Positions 52,947 through 61,964 are shown, numbered from the stretch's first letter. The stretch: 64,000 bases of DNA from Budvicia aquatica DSM 5075 = ATCC 35567 (GCF_000427805.1 NZ_KE386585.1:239812-303811); one strand, 5' to 3'. Notes: generated by a model not told the origin, from the sequence alone. A program made the numbers and translations.

Positions 52947-53963
52947 TTAAATTCTGTCAGGCGTATCCAGCGCCAGCATGGCAAAGGTTGCCAGCCAGTG
53001 ATCCCCTGCGTACTCGCCGCTGGCGACGTGAGGCAAACTGGCCGCTATATGGCGCTGAGCCGCGCGAGTCAGTACTTCTGCTGTCTTAGTGTCTTGGGCT
53101 AACCGCAATGCGATATGTCGCATACACCAGGCCCGACTCAGGTTCAAACCATCCAAATGGGCTATTTTCGGATCGCTGCGATCGCTGACTTCAGCCGGCG
53201 TCATTAAGCGATCAATCTTAGCCAATTCCGGCAGATAATGCGCAAACCAGTCGGCAAAGTCATTCCCTTTAATCACGCTGGCCATCAATAAGGCTTCGGT
53301 TAAGGCACCGGAAATAAACTCATCACCGCCCGGTTCATAATGCGCAGGGTAGTCTCTGTCGGCCAGGAAATAACGATTGGCCGCGCTGACCACCGCGCTT
53401 TCCAGTTCACTATCGTTAGAGTGACGCGCAAAATCCAGAATCAGCTTTAACGAAAAGGCGCTGTTATAGTGAGTGCCTACCCGAATGGCATAGCTCAACA
53501 ACGGGAAGAAATTTAATACTCGCTGGCGAATATCATCCACCAGCGGCTTCATGGTTGCCAACCACGCTTTGGCCTTTGGGTGATGCCACAAGTCCAGCTC
53601 TTGGGCTAAAGCCAGCAGCCATCCCCAGCCATAAGGGCGTTCGAAGGCACCACGGTTAGGCGCCTTAAAATACTCCGTTTCTATCTGCATATTGGCATCC
53701 GTAAAGTGCTCATCAAATAGTTGAGTGATATCGTCCTGAGTGGATAACTCCGGATATAGCCGGCTACAGCGTGCTAATAGCCAGAATCCGTGAACCGCTG
53801 AGTGCCAGTCATAACAGCCATAAAATACCGGATGCAACTCACGGGGAGATTGCACATCCTGAGGGCCGTTTAGCGTATGCATAATATGATTAGGATACTC
53901 ATGGCGTAACGAACGCAATGGTAACCCGACGAAAGACTCAACCTGACTTAAGGTTAACTGCAT
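52947..53963 (-). CDS. DUF2891 protein
   Basis: The 338-residue soluble protein belongs to the DUF2891 family, for which I know no established activity. It has conserved aromatic and acidic motifs such as HPVFYGCYDWHSAVHGFWLLAR, RPYGWGWLLALAQELDLW, YEPGGDEFISGALTEALLM and LNLSRAWCMRHIA, consistent with an alpha-helical toroid with a central His/Asp/Glu-rich pocket, as in glycan- or peptide-processing enzymes. There is no signal peptide. It is the last gene of the DUF969-DUF979-DUF2891 string, 9 bases after DUF979, downstream of the 5-oxoprolinase genes. An enzymatic role on the imported substrate is inference. Confidence 0.85.
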   Translation of the reverse strand: MQLTLSQVESFVGLPLRSLRHEYPNHIMHTLNGPQDVQSPRELHPVFYGCYDWHSAVHGFWLLARCSRLYPELSTQDDITQLFDEHFTDANMQIETEYFKAPNRGAFERPYGWGWLLALAQELDLWHHPKAKAWLATMKPLVDDIRQRVLNFFPLLSYAIRVGTHYNSAFSLKLILDFARHSNDSELESAVVSAANRYFLADRDYPAHYEPGGDEFISGALTEALLMASVIKGNDFADWFAHYLPELAKIDRLMTPAEVSDRSDPKIAHLDGLNLSRAWCMRHIALRLAQDTKTAEVLTRAAQRHIAASLPHVASGEYAGDHWLATFAMLALDTPDRI

Positions 53964-53972
53964 GGTGTCTCC

Positions 53973-54959
53973 TTAACGAAATACGATGAAATACATCAGC
54001 AGGATATTTGCAGCCAGCAGAACCAGCGCAGTCGGCGTTTGTATTTTAATAACTTTATATTTATCAATCAGTTCTAGCAGCGCCGCCGGAACAATATTGT
54101 AGTTTGCCGCCATCGGCGTCATCAAGGTGCCACAATAGCCGGCCAGCATACCGATAGTCACCAACGGCGCAGGGTCCGCGTTTTGGCCGATAATCAAGAA
54201 AGGCAAAGCAATACCCGCAGTCATTACCGGGAATGCGGCAAATGCATTTCCCATAATCATGGTAAATATTGCCATGCCCACACAATAGATAACTACCAGC
54301 ATAAAACGGCTATCCGGATTCACAAACAGACTGACCACCTGTTGTACCGATTTGCCCGTTTGAGCCGCAACAAAGACGCCCCCTAACATCGCCAGCATCT
54401 GAGGCAAAATAGCAGCCCACCCGATTGCATCCACTAAGCGCCGGGATTCACGTACAGCTTGAAGCGGAGTACCGCCGGTCATCGCCCAGCCGACTAAAAT
54501 GGCACACACGCTTGCCACGCACAGCGCGGCCAGCGTCAGCTGTTTTTGATCGAGCAGATAGATGCCACCGATCTCAACGTTCTTAAGCATCACGGTACAC
54601 AACACCGTGATTATCGGAATCAATAACGCAGGCAGGAAGAGCTTATTCCCTAATTTATTAGCTGAAGCCTGACGCTCAGCCGCGGTACGCAGTTTATAGG
54701 TCCCGGCCGACAGCAGCCCGCAGCCGGCAATCAAAGAAATAATAATCACCAGGCTCCCGATAATTCGATAGGCTAACGACTTACCGAGGGTGGCCACCAT
54801 CAGATCGCCGAACAAAAAGACTGAGCCAAATAAAAACCAGAACAGCGCGGTGGTCAGTCGTTTAGGGTTACCTTTATCACGCAGCGTCATACCCACTAAT
54901 AGCATGACAATCACGCCGACTAAGTAATAAATTTCATTAATGGTGAGTAGAGTCTTCAT
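53973..54959 (-). CDS. DUF979 membrane protein
   Basis: This 328-residue protein has about nine membrane helices and belongs to the DUF979 family. The segment GNAFAAFPVMTAGIALPFLI with an extended MLAGYCGTLMTPMAANYNIVPAALLEL recalls the paired re-entrant regions of ion-coupled transporters of the IT superfamily. The start overlaps the DUF969 stop by four bases, so the two are coupled and probably form one transporter. The substrate is unknown; the linked pxp genes suggest 5-oxoproline or a pyroglutamyl compound. Confidence 0.85.
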   Translation of the reverse strand: MKTLLTINEIYYLVGVIVMLLVGMTLRDKGNPKRLTTALFWFLFGSVFLFGDLMVATLGKSLAYRIIGSLVIIISLIAGCGLLSAGTYKLRTAAERQASANKLGNKLFLPALLIPIITVLCTVMLKNVEIGGIYLLDQKQLTLAALCVASVCAILVGWAMTGGTPLQAVRESRRLVDAIGWAAILPQMLAMLGGVFVAAQTGKSVQQVVSLFVNPDSRFMLVVIYCVGMAIFTMIMGNAFAAFPVMTAGIALPFLIIGQNADPAPLVTIGMLAGYCGTLMTPMAANYNIVPAALLELIDKYKVIKIQTPTALVLLAANILLMYFIVFR

Positions 54960-55675
54960 GCTTTCACCCCATCAACATCTAACCGTTGCCAGGCTTCCAC
55001 ATCGCGCCGAATGCTGGCATCAAGCCTTACCAGGCGCGTCATATGAATAATCAGGGCCGCAATTGCGGTAGGAATTGCCCACAGGCCAAGATGTAGCGGT
55101 TCAATATTAACAATGCCATTTTCCTTGAGGAAGGCATCCATCAGTAACACCGCTCCGAAGGCAATAAAGATGTCTTCGCCAAAGAATACCGCAATATTGT
55201 CACAGGCTGCGGCATGAGCCCGAATTTTGTCACGAATAGGCTGGGGTAAATCGCCATATTTAGCGACCGCAGCACCTTCAACCATCGGCGCTAATAGCGG
55301 CCGAACCGTTTGCGCCTGCCCGCCAATATATGTCAGGCCTAAAGCGCCCATCACTTGACGAAATACGAAGTAAAGCATCAGTATTCGCGCTGACGTGGCG
55401 TTAGCCATACCGGCAATCCAGTCTTGGGCTCGCTCTTTAAGGCCATAGCGCTCCAGCAAACCGATAACCGGTAGTATGAGTAAAAATGTTGCTAACGCCC
55501 GACTGTTAACGAACTTCTCGCCAAAGGTTTCTAACAGCATACCGAAGTCCATCCCTACCGCCAGCCCGGTAGACAAACCGGCAATGGTAACAACCAACAG
55601 CGGATTAAACTTTAAAGCGAAACCGGCTACCACGATCGGTATTCCGATCAGCGGCAGCAATGATGCCATGTCCAT
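54956..55675 (-). CDS. DUF969 membrane protein
   Basis: The 239-residue protein has about five membrane helices with the conserved GIPIVVAGFALKFNPLLVVTIAGLSTGLA at its N terminus and MGALGLTYIGGQAQTVRPLLAPMVEGAA centrally. It is the partner of DUF979, with overlapping coding ends. A 77-base gap separates it from pxpA upstream, still compatible with a single transcript. The polar-helix sequence GGQAQTVRPLLAP is a likely substrate or ion site (inference). Confidence 0.85.
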   Translation of the reverse strand: MDMASLLPLIGIPIVVAGFALKFNPLLVVTIAGLSTGLAVGMDFGMLLETFGEKFVNSRALATFLLILPVIGLLERYGLKERAQDWIAGMANATSARILMLYFVFRQVMGALGLTYIGGQAQTVRPLLAPMVEGAAVAKYGDLPQPIRDKIRAHAAACDNIAVFFGEDIFIAFGAVLLMDAFLKENGIVNIEPLHLGLWAIPTAIAALIIHMTRLVRLDASIRRDVEAWQRLDVDGVKA

Positions 55676-55752
55676 AAAATTTCCTTCTTATTCGAATGAT
55701 GATGTAATGTTGCTACTGTTCTGTTTTTATAATTTTTAGTCTGATACCAAAC

Positions 55753-56532
55753 TTACGCGTTATACGGTGCTCTGATGGCGACCTGTTGTTGCGTAAGCTG
55801 GTCGCGGATACGGCGGGCAAACGCCAACGCATGAGCGCCATCTCCGTGCAGACAAATCGTTCCGGCGTTAACCGCAACCCAACGGCCATCAATGGCACAC
55901 ACCTTCCCTTCTCTGACCATGGTTAAGGTCTGAGCTAATGCCTGTTCTTCGTCTTCAATCAGTGCCCCCGGCGTACCCCGCTTCACCAAACTGCCGTCAG
56001 CACAGTAACCACGATCGGCGAACACTTCTTCGACAGAACTCAAACCGGCACGCTTAGCCGCGGCAATCATTTCACTGCCGGCAAGCCCGAACAGCACCAA
56101 TTGCGGATCCAAATCACTTATGGCCGCAACAATAACCTCAGACAGCCGGGCATCTCTGGCGGCCATGTTATACAGCGCCCCGTGAGGCTTAACGTGAACC
56201 ACCTTGCCCCCCTGAGCTTGGGCGATCGCCATCAGAGCGCCAATCTGGTACTGAACTCCGCTGTATATTTCGTCATCGGGCAGCGTCATTTCAAGGCGAC
56301 CAAAATTATCCCTGTCCGGAAAACTGGGATGTGCGCCAATGGCAACGCCCTGTTGAATGGCCCAACTGACGCACTTTTTCATCATCAACGGGCTGCCTGC
56401 ATGCCAGCCACAGGCGATATTGACCGAACTGACCAGCGCTAATAAAGCTTGATCAACGCCGTTATCTTGTTCACCAAGATCGGCATTCAGATCAATCTGC
56501 AAATGGTGACGTTCACTCTGTGGTATTACCAT
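55753..56532 (-). CDS. pxpA: 5-oxoprolinase subunit PxpA (LamB/YcsF family)
   Basis: PxpA with PxpB and PxpC cleaves 5-oxoproline to glutamate at the cost of ATP, removing this spontaneous breakdown product of glutamine. The 259-residue protein has [55 protein letters not shown] and CLHGDGAHA, all hallmarks of the family. About 12 residues are added at the N terminus relative to E. coli (244). It follows pxpC by 9 bases. Confidence 0.95.
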   Translation of the reverse strand: MVIPQSERHHLQIDLNADLGEQDNGVDQALLALVSSVNIACGWHAGSPLMMKKCVSWAIQQGVAIGAHPSFPDRDNFGRLEMTLPDDEIYSGVQYQIGALMAIAQAQGGKVVHVKPHGALYNMAARDARLSEVIVAAISDLDPQLVLFGLAGSEMIAAAKRAGLSSVEEVFADRGYCADGSLVKRGTPGALIEDEEQALAQTLTMVREGKVCAIDGRWVAVNAGTICLHGDGAHALAFARRIRDQLTQQQVAIRAPYNA

Positions 56533-56541
56533 GACTTCCTC

Positions 56542-57522
56542 CTATTTCGCCGCAGGCAACCAGCCCGTTGCCATTTCAATTTGCCGCAGGTATACATCGT
56601 CTTGACGTAATGCCTCACGGGCCTGAGCGATATCACATTCAACAAACTTAATGGTGCGGTTAAAACGTAACTGGGCGAGTTTGCTAATATCTGCTTCAAT
56701 TACCACGCCAATCTTGGGGTATCCTCCGGTCGTTTGGGCATCAGCCATCAGGACAATCGGCTGGCCGTTGGCCGGCACCTGAATAACACCCGGTACTACG
56801 CCGTGAGATAATAGTTCACAGGGCTGTTTGAGCGTCAGGGCTTCACCATTTAAGCGAAACCCCATGCGATTACTTTGGGAAGTTAACAGCCATCGATGAT
56901 TCCAGAATTTTTGCTGAGCTTCCTCGCTAAACTGCGAGTATTCAGGGCCGGGGATCACACGAACGGTTATGCCATCAACATCCCCATGCTGGTACCAGTA
57001 AGGCGGGCGAACGCCAAAGGAATTTGTCCCCTGTATTGCAATATTTGACGGCGTGAGTTGGCCTACTGCCAGCCGGTCACCGTCATTTAACGCCCGACCA
57101 TGGTGTCCGCCAAATCCGGCCTGTAAATCTGTTGCCAGCGAATCTAATTGAACAGCAGCATCAACCCCGCCCGAAACCGCAAGATAGCTGCGCATGCCAT
57201 GGCGCGCAGCTGCGCTAAGCCGAAGAATCTGCCCGGCGCGCACATTGACACTCCACCAGGGCAGCAGAGCTGTGCTATCTAGGGTTGCTGCAAAGTTAGC
57301 ACCGGCTAAAGCAATGCGGCAGTCAGCGGTAAACTCGATTTCACACGGACCAAGGGTAAACTCGATAACTGCGGCATTACGTGAATTTCCAACCAGCAAA
57401 TTAGCGATAGCCATCGCGATACGGTCAAGCGCGCCGGACCGGCAAATACCAAGGTGGCGAAAACCACGGCGGCCTGAATCCTGAACTGAATTAATCCGGC
57501 CGGCGCGAAGAATATGAATCAC
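56542..57522 (-). CDS. pxpC: 5-oxoprolinase subunit PxpC (biotin-dependent carboxylase-like)
   Basis: The 326-residue subunit belongs to the KipA/AHS2 family and corresponds to E. coli PxpC (310). Features are GRRGFRHLGICRSGALDRIAMAIANLLVGN near the start, AVSGGVDAAVQLDS, the EYSQF and SNRMGFRLNG segments, and GVVPGVIQVPANGQPIVLMADAQTTGGYPKIG. The start ATG overlaps the pxpB stop by four bases (ATGA), so the two subunits are translationally coupled. Confidence 0.94.
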   Translation of the reverse strand: MIHILRAGRINSVQDSGRRGFRHLGICRSGALDRIAMAIANLLVGNSRNAAVIEFTLGPCEIEFTADCRIALAGANFAATLDSTALLPWWSVNVRAGQILRLSAAARHGMRSYLAVSGGVDAAVQLDSLATDLQAGFGGHHGRALNDGDRLAVGQLTPSNIAIQGTNSFGVRPPYWYQHGDVDGITVRVIPGPEYSQFSEEAQQKFWNHRWLLTSQSNRMGFRLNGEALTLKQPCELLSHGVVPGVIQVPANGQPIVLMADAQTTGGYPKIGVVIEADISKLAQLRFNRTIKFVECDIAQAREALRQDDVYLRQIEMATGWLPAAK

Positions 57523-58172
57523 AACAACACCTCGCGGGCAGTAAAGTGCACCCGGTCACCCGGCTGCAGTAATGTCGGTAAATCAGAATCAGGATCAAAC
57601 AGGCGAACATCACTGCGGCCTATAAGCTGCCAGCCCCCGGGCGAAGCTGCCGGATAAATTCCGGTCTGGCTACCACCAATGCCAACAGAGCCGGCGGGTA
57701 CCACTAAGCGAGGTTCAGCCCTGCGCGGCGTATTTAACTGTGGATCTAATCCCCCGAGATAGGGAAAGCCCGGCTGAAAGCCAATAAAATAGACAATGTA
57801 ATCGGCAGCAGTATGGCGCTTAACCACTTCCATCGGAGGCAATCCGGTATGACGCGCTACGCTCTCAAGGTCCGGGCCACTGTCACCGCCATAATTAACC
57901 GGGATCTCAATATCTCGCCCTGAAAGTTTATTCACGGCGGGCGCATCCCACAGTAGCCTCAGTTGCTCGGTGAGTAACCCGGCATCCGCATTCAACGGGT
58001 CAAACAACACCGTCATATTATTCATGCCCGGCACCACATCATAGACGCAAGGCCACAGCCGCACTTGTTGCGCCATAGCCCAAATACGCTGCTGACATTG
58101 TAGTGAAACATTCGTCCCGGCATTTAATGTCAGAGCACCTTCACCCAGCGTTTGTATAACCACCTGAATCAT
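57519..58172 (-). CDS. pxpB: 5-oxoprolinase subunit PxpB (KipI family)
   Basis: From ATG at 58172 the protein has 217 residues (218 in E. coli). Typical motifs are VVPGMNNMTVLFDP, YIVYFIGFQPGFPYLGGLDPQLNTPRRAEPRLVVPAGSVGIGGSQTGIYP and SPGGWQLIGRS. The open frame extends 22 codons further upstream, but homology and an AAGGA ribosome site support 58172. It is the first gene of pxpB-pxpC-pxpA, followed by DUF969, DUF979 and DUF2891 on the same strand. Confidence 0.94.
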   Translation of the reverse strand: MIQVVIQTLGEGALTLNAGTNVSLQCQQRIWAMAQQVRLWPCVYDVVPGMNNMTVLFDPLNADAGLLTEQLRLLWDAPAVNKLSGRDIEIPVNYGGDSGPDLESVARHTGLPPMEVVKRHTAADYIVYFIGFQPGFPYLGGLDPQLNTPRRAEPRLVVPAGSVGIGGSQTGIYPAASPGGWQLIGRSDVRLFDPDSDLPTLLQPGDRVHFTAREVLL

Positions 58173-58240
58173 TAAAGCCGCTTCCTTGAAAAGAATAATG
58201 TTGTTGCGTTGAAATAAAGATAAATAACACAAAAGCACAA

Positions 58241-58270
58241 AGGCCCGGCGTTACAGCGCAACGCGGGCCT
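58241..58270 (-). other. Leader hairpin upstream of pxpB
   Basis: AGGCCCG-g-CGTT pairs with AACG-CGGGCCT (an 11-bp stem with one bulge). On the minus strand TTTGTGCTTTTGTG follows, so it could be a weak attenuator for the pxp operon. Confidence 0.55.
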
Positions 58271-58642
58271 ATATCACAGGCGGGGTTGTTGTCTTTTTTA
58301 TTGCTGTTCGGTCGAAAATTCAATATCAACTATTGATAATTAAATGTCAAAAGCTGCGACGCCATTGCGTTGTTTTCTAGCGGTACAAAAATTCAGATTA
58401 AACAGCTCGCTTAGCACAACTGACCGGAGAGACCGGCTATAACTAGCTTTTTGTTAAAGGAATGGGGGCGTTTTATAAGCGTTAGATTTTATTTTTCACA
58501 GCAGTTTAGTGATGCCGCTCACACTAATATATCCAGATAGCCGGCGATGGCAGCCGATAGTCGAAACGGTAGCGTGGTAATAACCGGTGATGAAAAAGCA
58601 GGTTTTCGCGGGAAATAATTTATAACACACTGTATTTTTTAC

Positions 58643-58673
58643 AAAAAAAAGAGGCCACCATAAAGGCAGCCTC
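58643..58673 (-). terminator. grcA terminator
   Basis: On the minus strand GAGGCTGCC pairs with GGTGGCCTC (two wobbles) around TTTAT and is followed by eight T residues. It lies 29 bases after the grcA stop. Confidence 0.92.
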
Positions 58674-58701
58674 CGATCAATTCTATGATAACAGCGGAAA
58701 A

Positions 58702-59085
58702 TTACAGGCTTTCAGTGAAAGTACGAGTAATGACATCACGCTGTTGTTCCGGAGTCAGTGAGTTAAAACGCACTGCATAGCCAGAAACACGAATAGTCAG
58801 CTGTGGATACTTCTCTGGGTTATTCACAGCATCTTCCAGCGTATCGCGGCTCAATACGTTTACGTTCAGGTGTTGGCCACCTTCAACGCGTACGGTTGGC
58901 TTAACTTCCATAGGAACTTCACGATACTCGATTTTGCCTAACTCGCTAACCGGAACGACTTGGTCTTCAGAGTAGTCAGCTTTTGCACATACGCAACGGG
59001 CTTCAGCAGCTTCATCATCTAACAGCCAAAAAGAGTTTAACAGCGCTGAGTTATCAGCTTTAGTAATTTGGATACCAGTAATCAT
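58702..59085 (-). CDS. grcA: Autonomous glycyl radical cofactor GrcA
   Basis: GrcA (YfiD) replaces the damaged C-terminal part of pyruvate formate-lyase and restores its activity after oxygen exposure. The 127-residue protein equals E. coli in length, and the radical glycine is G102 in [12 protein letters not shown]. It is divergent from ung, as in E. coli. Two FNR sites 53 bp apart lie upstream, indicating anaerobic and microaerobic induction. Confidence 0.97.
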   Translation of the reverse strand: MITGIQITKADNSALLNSFWLLDDEAAEARCVCAKADYSEDQVVPVSELGKIEYREVPMEVKPTVRVEGGQHLNVNVLSRDTLEDAVNNPEKYPQLTIRVSGYAVRFNSLTPEQQRDVITRTFTESL

Positions 59086-59200
59086 GTGGTGCCTCCATTG
59101 ATTTTAATTAATTAAGCCACCGCGATTTTCCGGGGCAACTCTTTATCGAATTGGTTTAATGCTTAACGTCAGTAATACATAACTAACGTAATTTTTATCT

Positions 59201-59206
59201 TATATA
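59201..59206 (-). promoter_or_regulatory. grcA -10 element
   Basis: TATATA on the minus strand puts the transcript start near 59194, which places the proximal FNR site at about -41.5, the class II position. Confidence 0.6.
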
Positions 59207-59228
59207 TCAGTGAAACAGGATAGTTTCT

Positions 59229-59242
59229 TTGATTTAAATCAA
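59229..59242. promoter_or_regulatory. FNR site I of grcA
   Basis: TTGATTTAAATCAA is a perfect match to the FNR consensus TTGAT-N4-ATCAA. Its centre is 150 bases upstream of the grcA start codon. Confidence 0.93.
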
Positions 59243-59281
59243 ATTAATTTTGGTGAAAAATAATTATAAAAACACAGCTTT

Positions 59282-59295
59282 TTGTTTTACATCAA
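59282..59295. promoter_or_regulatory. FNR site II of grcA
   Basis: TTGTTTTACATCAA matches the FNR consensus with one mismatch. Its centre is exactly 53 bases upstream of site I, the spacing known for the two FNR sites (-40.5 and -93.5) of E. coli yfiD/grcA. Confidence 0.85.
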
Positions 59296-59485
59296 GTTTT
59301 ACCATTTTTATAAGCTTAATTATTTTTGTAAATTTTCAACTTTTTTTTATAAAGCCTGACCAACTATCCGCTATAGACGTTATCCTAAGATCATAATAAC
59401 CTTAGGGCAGCCGAATGATTTATCCGCCATAATTCCCCTATTTCCCCAAAGTGGAATCAACAATGAGAAAGAAAGGAGAACGCCC

Positions 59486-60163
59486 ATGGGCTCAGGACTG
59501 ACATGGCATGATGTGATAGGACAGGAAAAACAACAGCCCTATTTTCAAGATACTCTCAAGTTTGTTGCCAGTGAAAGAGCGGCAGGAAAAACGATTTATC
59601 CGCCACAAAAAGACGTATTTAATGCGTTCAGCTCAACCGAACTTGAAAATATCAAAGTGGTTATATTAGGGCAGGATCCGTATCACGGCCCCAATCAGGC
59701 CCACGGTCTCTCCTTCTCTGTTCTGCCGGGTATCCCTGCACCGCCGTCATTGGTCAATATGTATAAAGAACTGATCACCGATATTCCCGGCTTTGAGCGC
59801 CCTAATCATGGCTATTTACAGAGCTGGGCTGAGCAGGGTGTGATGTTACTTAATACGGTATTAACCGTTGAAGGCGGCAATGCCCATTCTCACGCCAAGC
59901 TTGGTTGGGAGACGTTTACCGATAAAGTCATTGCCGCTATTAATGACAACCGTGAAGGCGTGGTCTTTCTGCTATGGGGCTCTCACGCCCAGAAAAAAGG
60001 CCGAATCATCGATCGCAATCGCCATCATGTATTGGCTGCACCACACCCGTCACCGCTTTCAGCTCATCGCGGCTTCTTAGGCTGTAAACATTTCTCTCAG
60101 GCCAACGCATTATTAGCGCAACAGGGTCTCCAGCCCATTGACTGGCACCTGAAGAATCTGTAA
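59486..60163 (+). CDS. ung: Uracil-DNA glycosylase
   Basis: Ung removes uracil from DNA. The 225-residue protein (229 in E. coli) has the catalytic D64 in GQDPYHG, the minor-groove intercalation loop [10 protein letters not shown] with H187, and [11 protein letters not shown]. An AAGGAG ribosome site lies in front of the ATG. It is divergent from grcA, as in E. coli, and followed by a strong terminator. Confidence 0.97.
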   Translation: MGSGLTWHDVIGQEKQQPYFQDTLKFVASERAAGKTIYPPQKDVFNAFSSTELENIKVVILGQDPYHGPNQAHGLSFSVLPGIPAPPSLVNMYKELITDIPGFERPNHGYLQSWAEQGVMLLNTVLTVEGGNAHSHAKLGWETFTDKVIAAINDNREGVVFLLWGSHAQKKGRIIDRNRHHVLAAPHPSPLSAHRGFLGCKHFSQANALLAQQGLQPIDWHLKNL

Positions 60164-60191
60164 CTACTGATTGAATTATGCGTTGTTCAAC

Positions 60192-60224
60192 AAAAAGGCC
60201 GCGCAAAAAATGCGAGGCCTTTTT
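60192..60224 (+). terminator. ung terminator
   Basis: AAAAAGGCC-g-CGCA pairs with TGCG-a-GGCCTTTTT around an A-rich loop. The A and T runs make it usable in both directions; on the minus strand it can also serve ccp, whose stop lies 50 bases away. Confidence 0.9.
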
Positions 60225-60273
60225 ATCATTCAGCATTCAGTTAAGGTATTTACCTCACCGACGCAGCAGCAAA

Positions 60274-61674
60274 CTATAACTTAGTCGGCTGGTCTAACTT
60301 ATATTCACCGGTCAAAGACTTGAGGAATGCAACGATATCATCCACGTCTTTTTCAGGTAAGGTTGTTTCTAACTGATATTTCAACATCATATCAACAGCG
60401 TCTTTTAACGAATCCATACTGCCATCATGTAAATATGGGCCTGTCTGTTCGATATTTCTCAGCGTCGGAACTTTAAAACGATTACGGTCACGTTCAAAGG
60501 TCGTGAAGTTAAAGCGCCCCAGATCAACCTCAGCGATTCCTTTACCGCGGGCAGCAAAGTAATCTTCCTTCAGGCCCATCATTTCAAACGACTGACCGCC
60601 CAGATTTTTACCCACGTGACAGGTGCCACACTTGTTATCTTTAAACAGCTGGAAGCCGTGTTTTTGCTGAGCCGTCAGTGCGTTTTCATCACCTTTCATA
60701 TAACGGTCAAACGGGCTATTTGGTGTGACCAACGTTTTCTCAAACTCAGCGATGGCATCAGTGATGGTGTCTGCTGAATAACCTTGCGGATAAACTTCAA
60801 TAAACGCAGCGGTCAAATCAGGATCTTTCGCCAGCTTACCAATAATTTGATCCCAAGATTCAGATCCCATTTCTATCGGGTTCAACGGCGGTCCGCCAGC
60901 CTGTTCTTGCAAGTTTTTAGCCCGGCCATCCCAGAACTGCTCTACGTTATACACTGAGTTAAATACGGTAGGCGCATTGATTGGGCCCATCTGGCCGTTA
61001 ATGCCTTTTGACGTGACCAGATTATCTACCCCACCGGCATCAAGCTTATGGCAAGTTTCACAGGAAAGAGAGTCATCACCGGACAGGCGAGTGTCGTGGT
61101 ATAGAATCGACCCCATGGCAACTTTCTTAGGGTCGGTTGGCATCGGTTCAGGAAGAGGCTGAACAACCTCGTTTTTAAAGGCTTCGCTCACGCCTTTAGT
61201 CACATAGTATTGAGCGCGCTGTTGCTCGGCCCAGTTCAGGATTTTTTCACGGTCTTCGGCACTCAGGCTACCGCTCCAGTGGACGGCGGTATAGCGAGTT
61301 GGTGGCATAGTTTGATCATAAACGGCGCGCTCAATTTTAGCTAAATCTGATTCAGGCGCGGCAGTTCCATTGACTAAGCTATCCATTGTCGCTTCTAAAT
61401 TAAAATGGATATAACCTTTTCTAACGTCATATTCCATTAATTGTTTAGCAATCGGAAATGATGCATAGAATGGCATTGGTGCATTGCCAGTGTGGCAATA
61501 TTCACAGCCACGCTGATAAAAAATTTCTCGTATTTGTGCATCACCTTTAGGTGTTGCTACTGTTTCAATTAATTTAGAACTTCGATTACTGTCATAATTA
61601 TAGATATAAGTCGCGATGCCTAAATAACCGACAACGCCTACCGCACATGCCCCCAGAAGCAATTTTTTTATCAT
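60274..61674 (-). CDS. ccp: Tri-haem cytochrome c peroxidase (YhjA/Ccp)
   Basis: Ccp reduces hydrogen peroxide in the periplasm with electrons from the quinol pool and lets E. coli respire on peroxide without oxygen. The 466-residue protein (465 in E. coli) is anchored by an N-terminal helix (residues 5-26) and has three haem c sites: C57-x2-C60-H61, C205-x2-C208-H209 and C349-x2-C352-H353. The first is the additional N-terminal domain that sets this type apart from di-haem peroxidases. A perfect FNR site 107 bases upstream of the ATG indicates anaerobic induction. Confidence 0.94.
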   Translation of the reverse strand: MIKKLLLGACAVGVVGYLGIATYIYNYDSNRSSKLIETVATPKGDAQIREIFYQRGCEYCHTGNAPMPFYASFPIAKQLMEYDVRKGYIHFNLEATMDSLVNGTAAPESDLAKIERAVYDQTMPPTRYTAVHWSGSLSAEDREKILNWAEQQRAQYYVTKGVSEAFKNEVVQPLPEPMPTDPKKVAMGSILYHDTRLSGDDSLSCETCHKLDAGGVDNLVTSKGINGQMGPINAPTVFNSVYNVEQFWDGRAKNLQEQAGGPPLNPIEMGSESWDQIIGKLAKDPDLTAAFIEVYPQGYSADTITDAIAEFEKTLVTPNSPFDRYMKGDENALTAQQKHGFQLFKDNKCGTCHVGKNLGGQSFEMMGLKEDYFAARGKGIAEVDLGRFNFTTFERDRNRFKVPTLRNIEQTGPYLHDGSMDSLKDAVDMMLKYQLETTLPEKDVDDIVAFLKSLTGEYKLDQPTKL

Positions 61675-61747
61675 AGTTTCCTCACATAATTCCCTGTATT
61701 AGTAAAATGCCATGAGAAAAATCTATCTCATGAAGAAAATCACAGGG

Positions 61748-61753
61748 ATTATC
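61748..61753 (-). promoter_or_regulatory. ccp -10 element
   Basis: GATAAT on the minus strand puts the start near 61741, so the FNR site centre is near -41, the class II activating position. Confidence 0.65.
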
Positions 61754-61774
61754 ACTGGTAAGGCAGATATCAAA

Positions 61775-61788
61775 TTGATAAGGATCAA
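61775..61788. promoter_or_regulatory. FNR site of ccp
   Basis: TTGATAAGGATCAA is a perfect TTGAT-N4-ATCAA site. E. coli yhjA is likewise FNR-activated. Confidence 0.92.
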
Positions 61789-61922
61789 GTATGACCTGTA
61801 GTAGAACCTATCATTGGAATAGGCTTAGTCTATCAAAGGGTATTTAATTACGAAGGCGTGGTAAAAAATAAATGGCAAACAAGAGATTAAGCCTGATTAA
61901 ATAAATAACAAGGCTGAAAGAT

Positions 61923-61964
61923 AAGTGTGAGATAGCGCATATTAGAGATGCTTATCTCACACTT
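61923..61964 (-). terminator. grpE hairpin terminator
   Basis: AAGTGTGAGATA (61923-61934) pairs perfectly with TATCTCACACTT (61953-61964), with additional inner GCAT/ATGC pairing. It lies 48 bases after the grpE stop. The T-run is weak (ATCTTT), so it could also be a stability element. Confidence 0.65.

Larger units (their letters stand above)
58173..58701. promoter_or_regulatory. Region between pxpB and grcA
   Basis: This 529-base gap contains the pxp promoter region, a leader hairpin at 58241-58270 and the grcA terminator at 58643-58673. A 62-codon frame over 58141-58329 overlaps pxpB and the hairpin and is not called. Confidence 0.5.
59086..59485. promoter_or_regulatory. Divergent region, grcA / ung
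   Basis: The 400-base region holds the grcA control sites: FNR boxes at 59229-59242 and 59282-59295 and a -10 hexamer TATATA on the minus strand at 59206-59201. The ung promoter must lie in its right half, but I could not assign it. No gene is visible. Confidence 0.6.

Noticed and set aside
58141-58329. 62-codon frame upstream of pxpB
   Set aside because: It overlaps the pxpB start and the leader hairpin in another frame and has no ribosome site.
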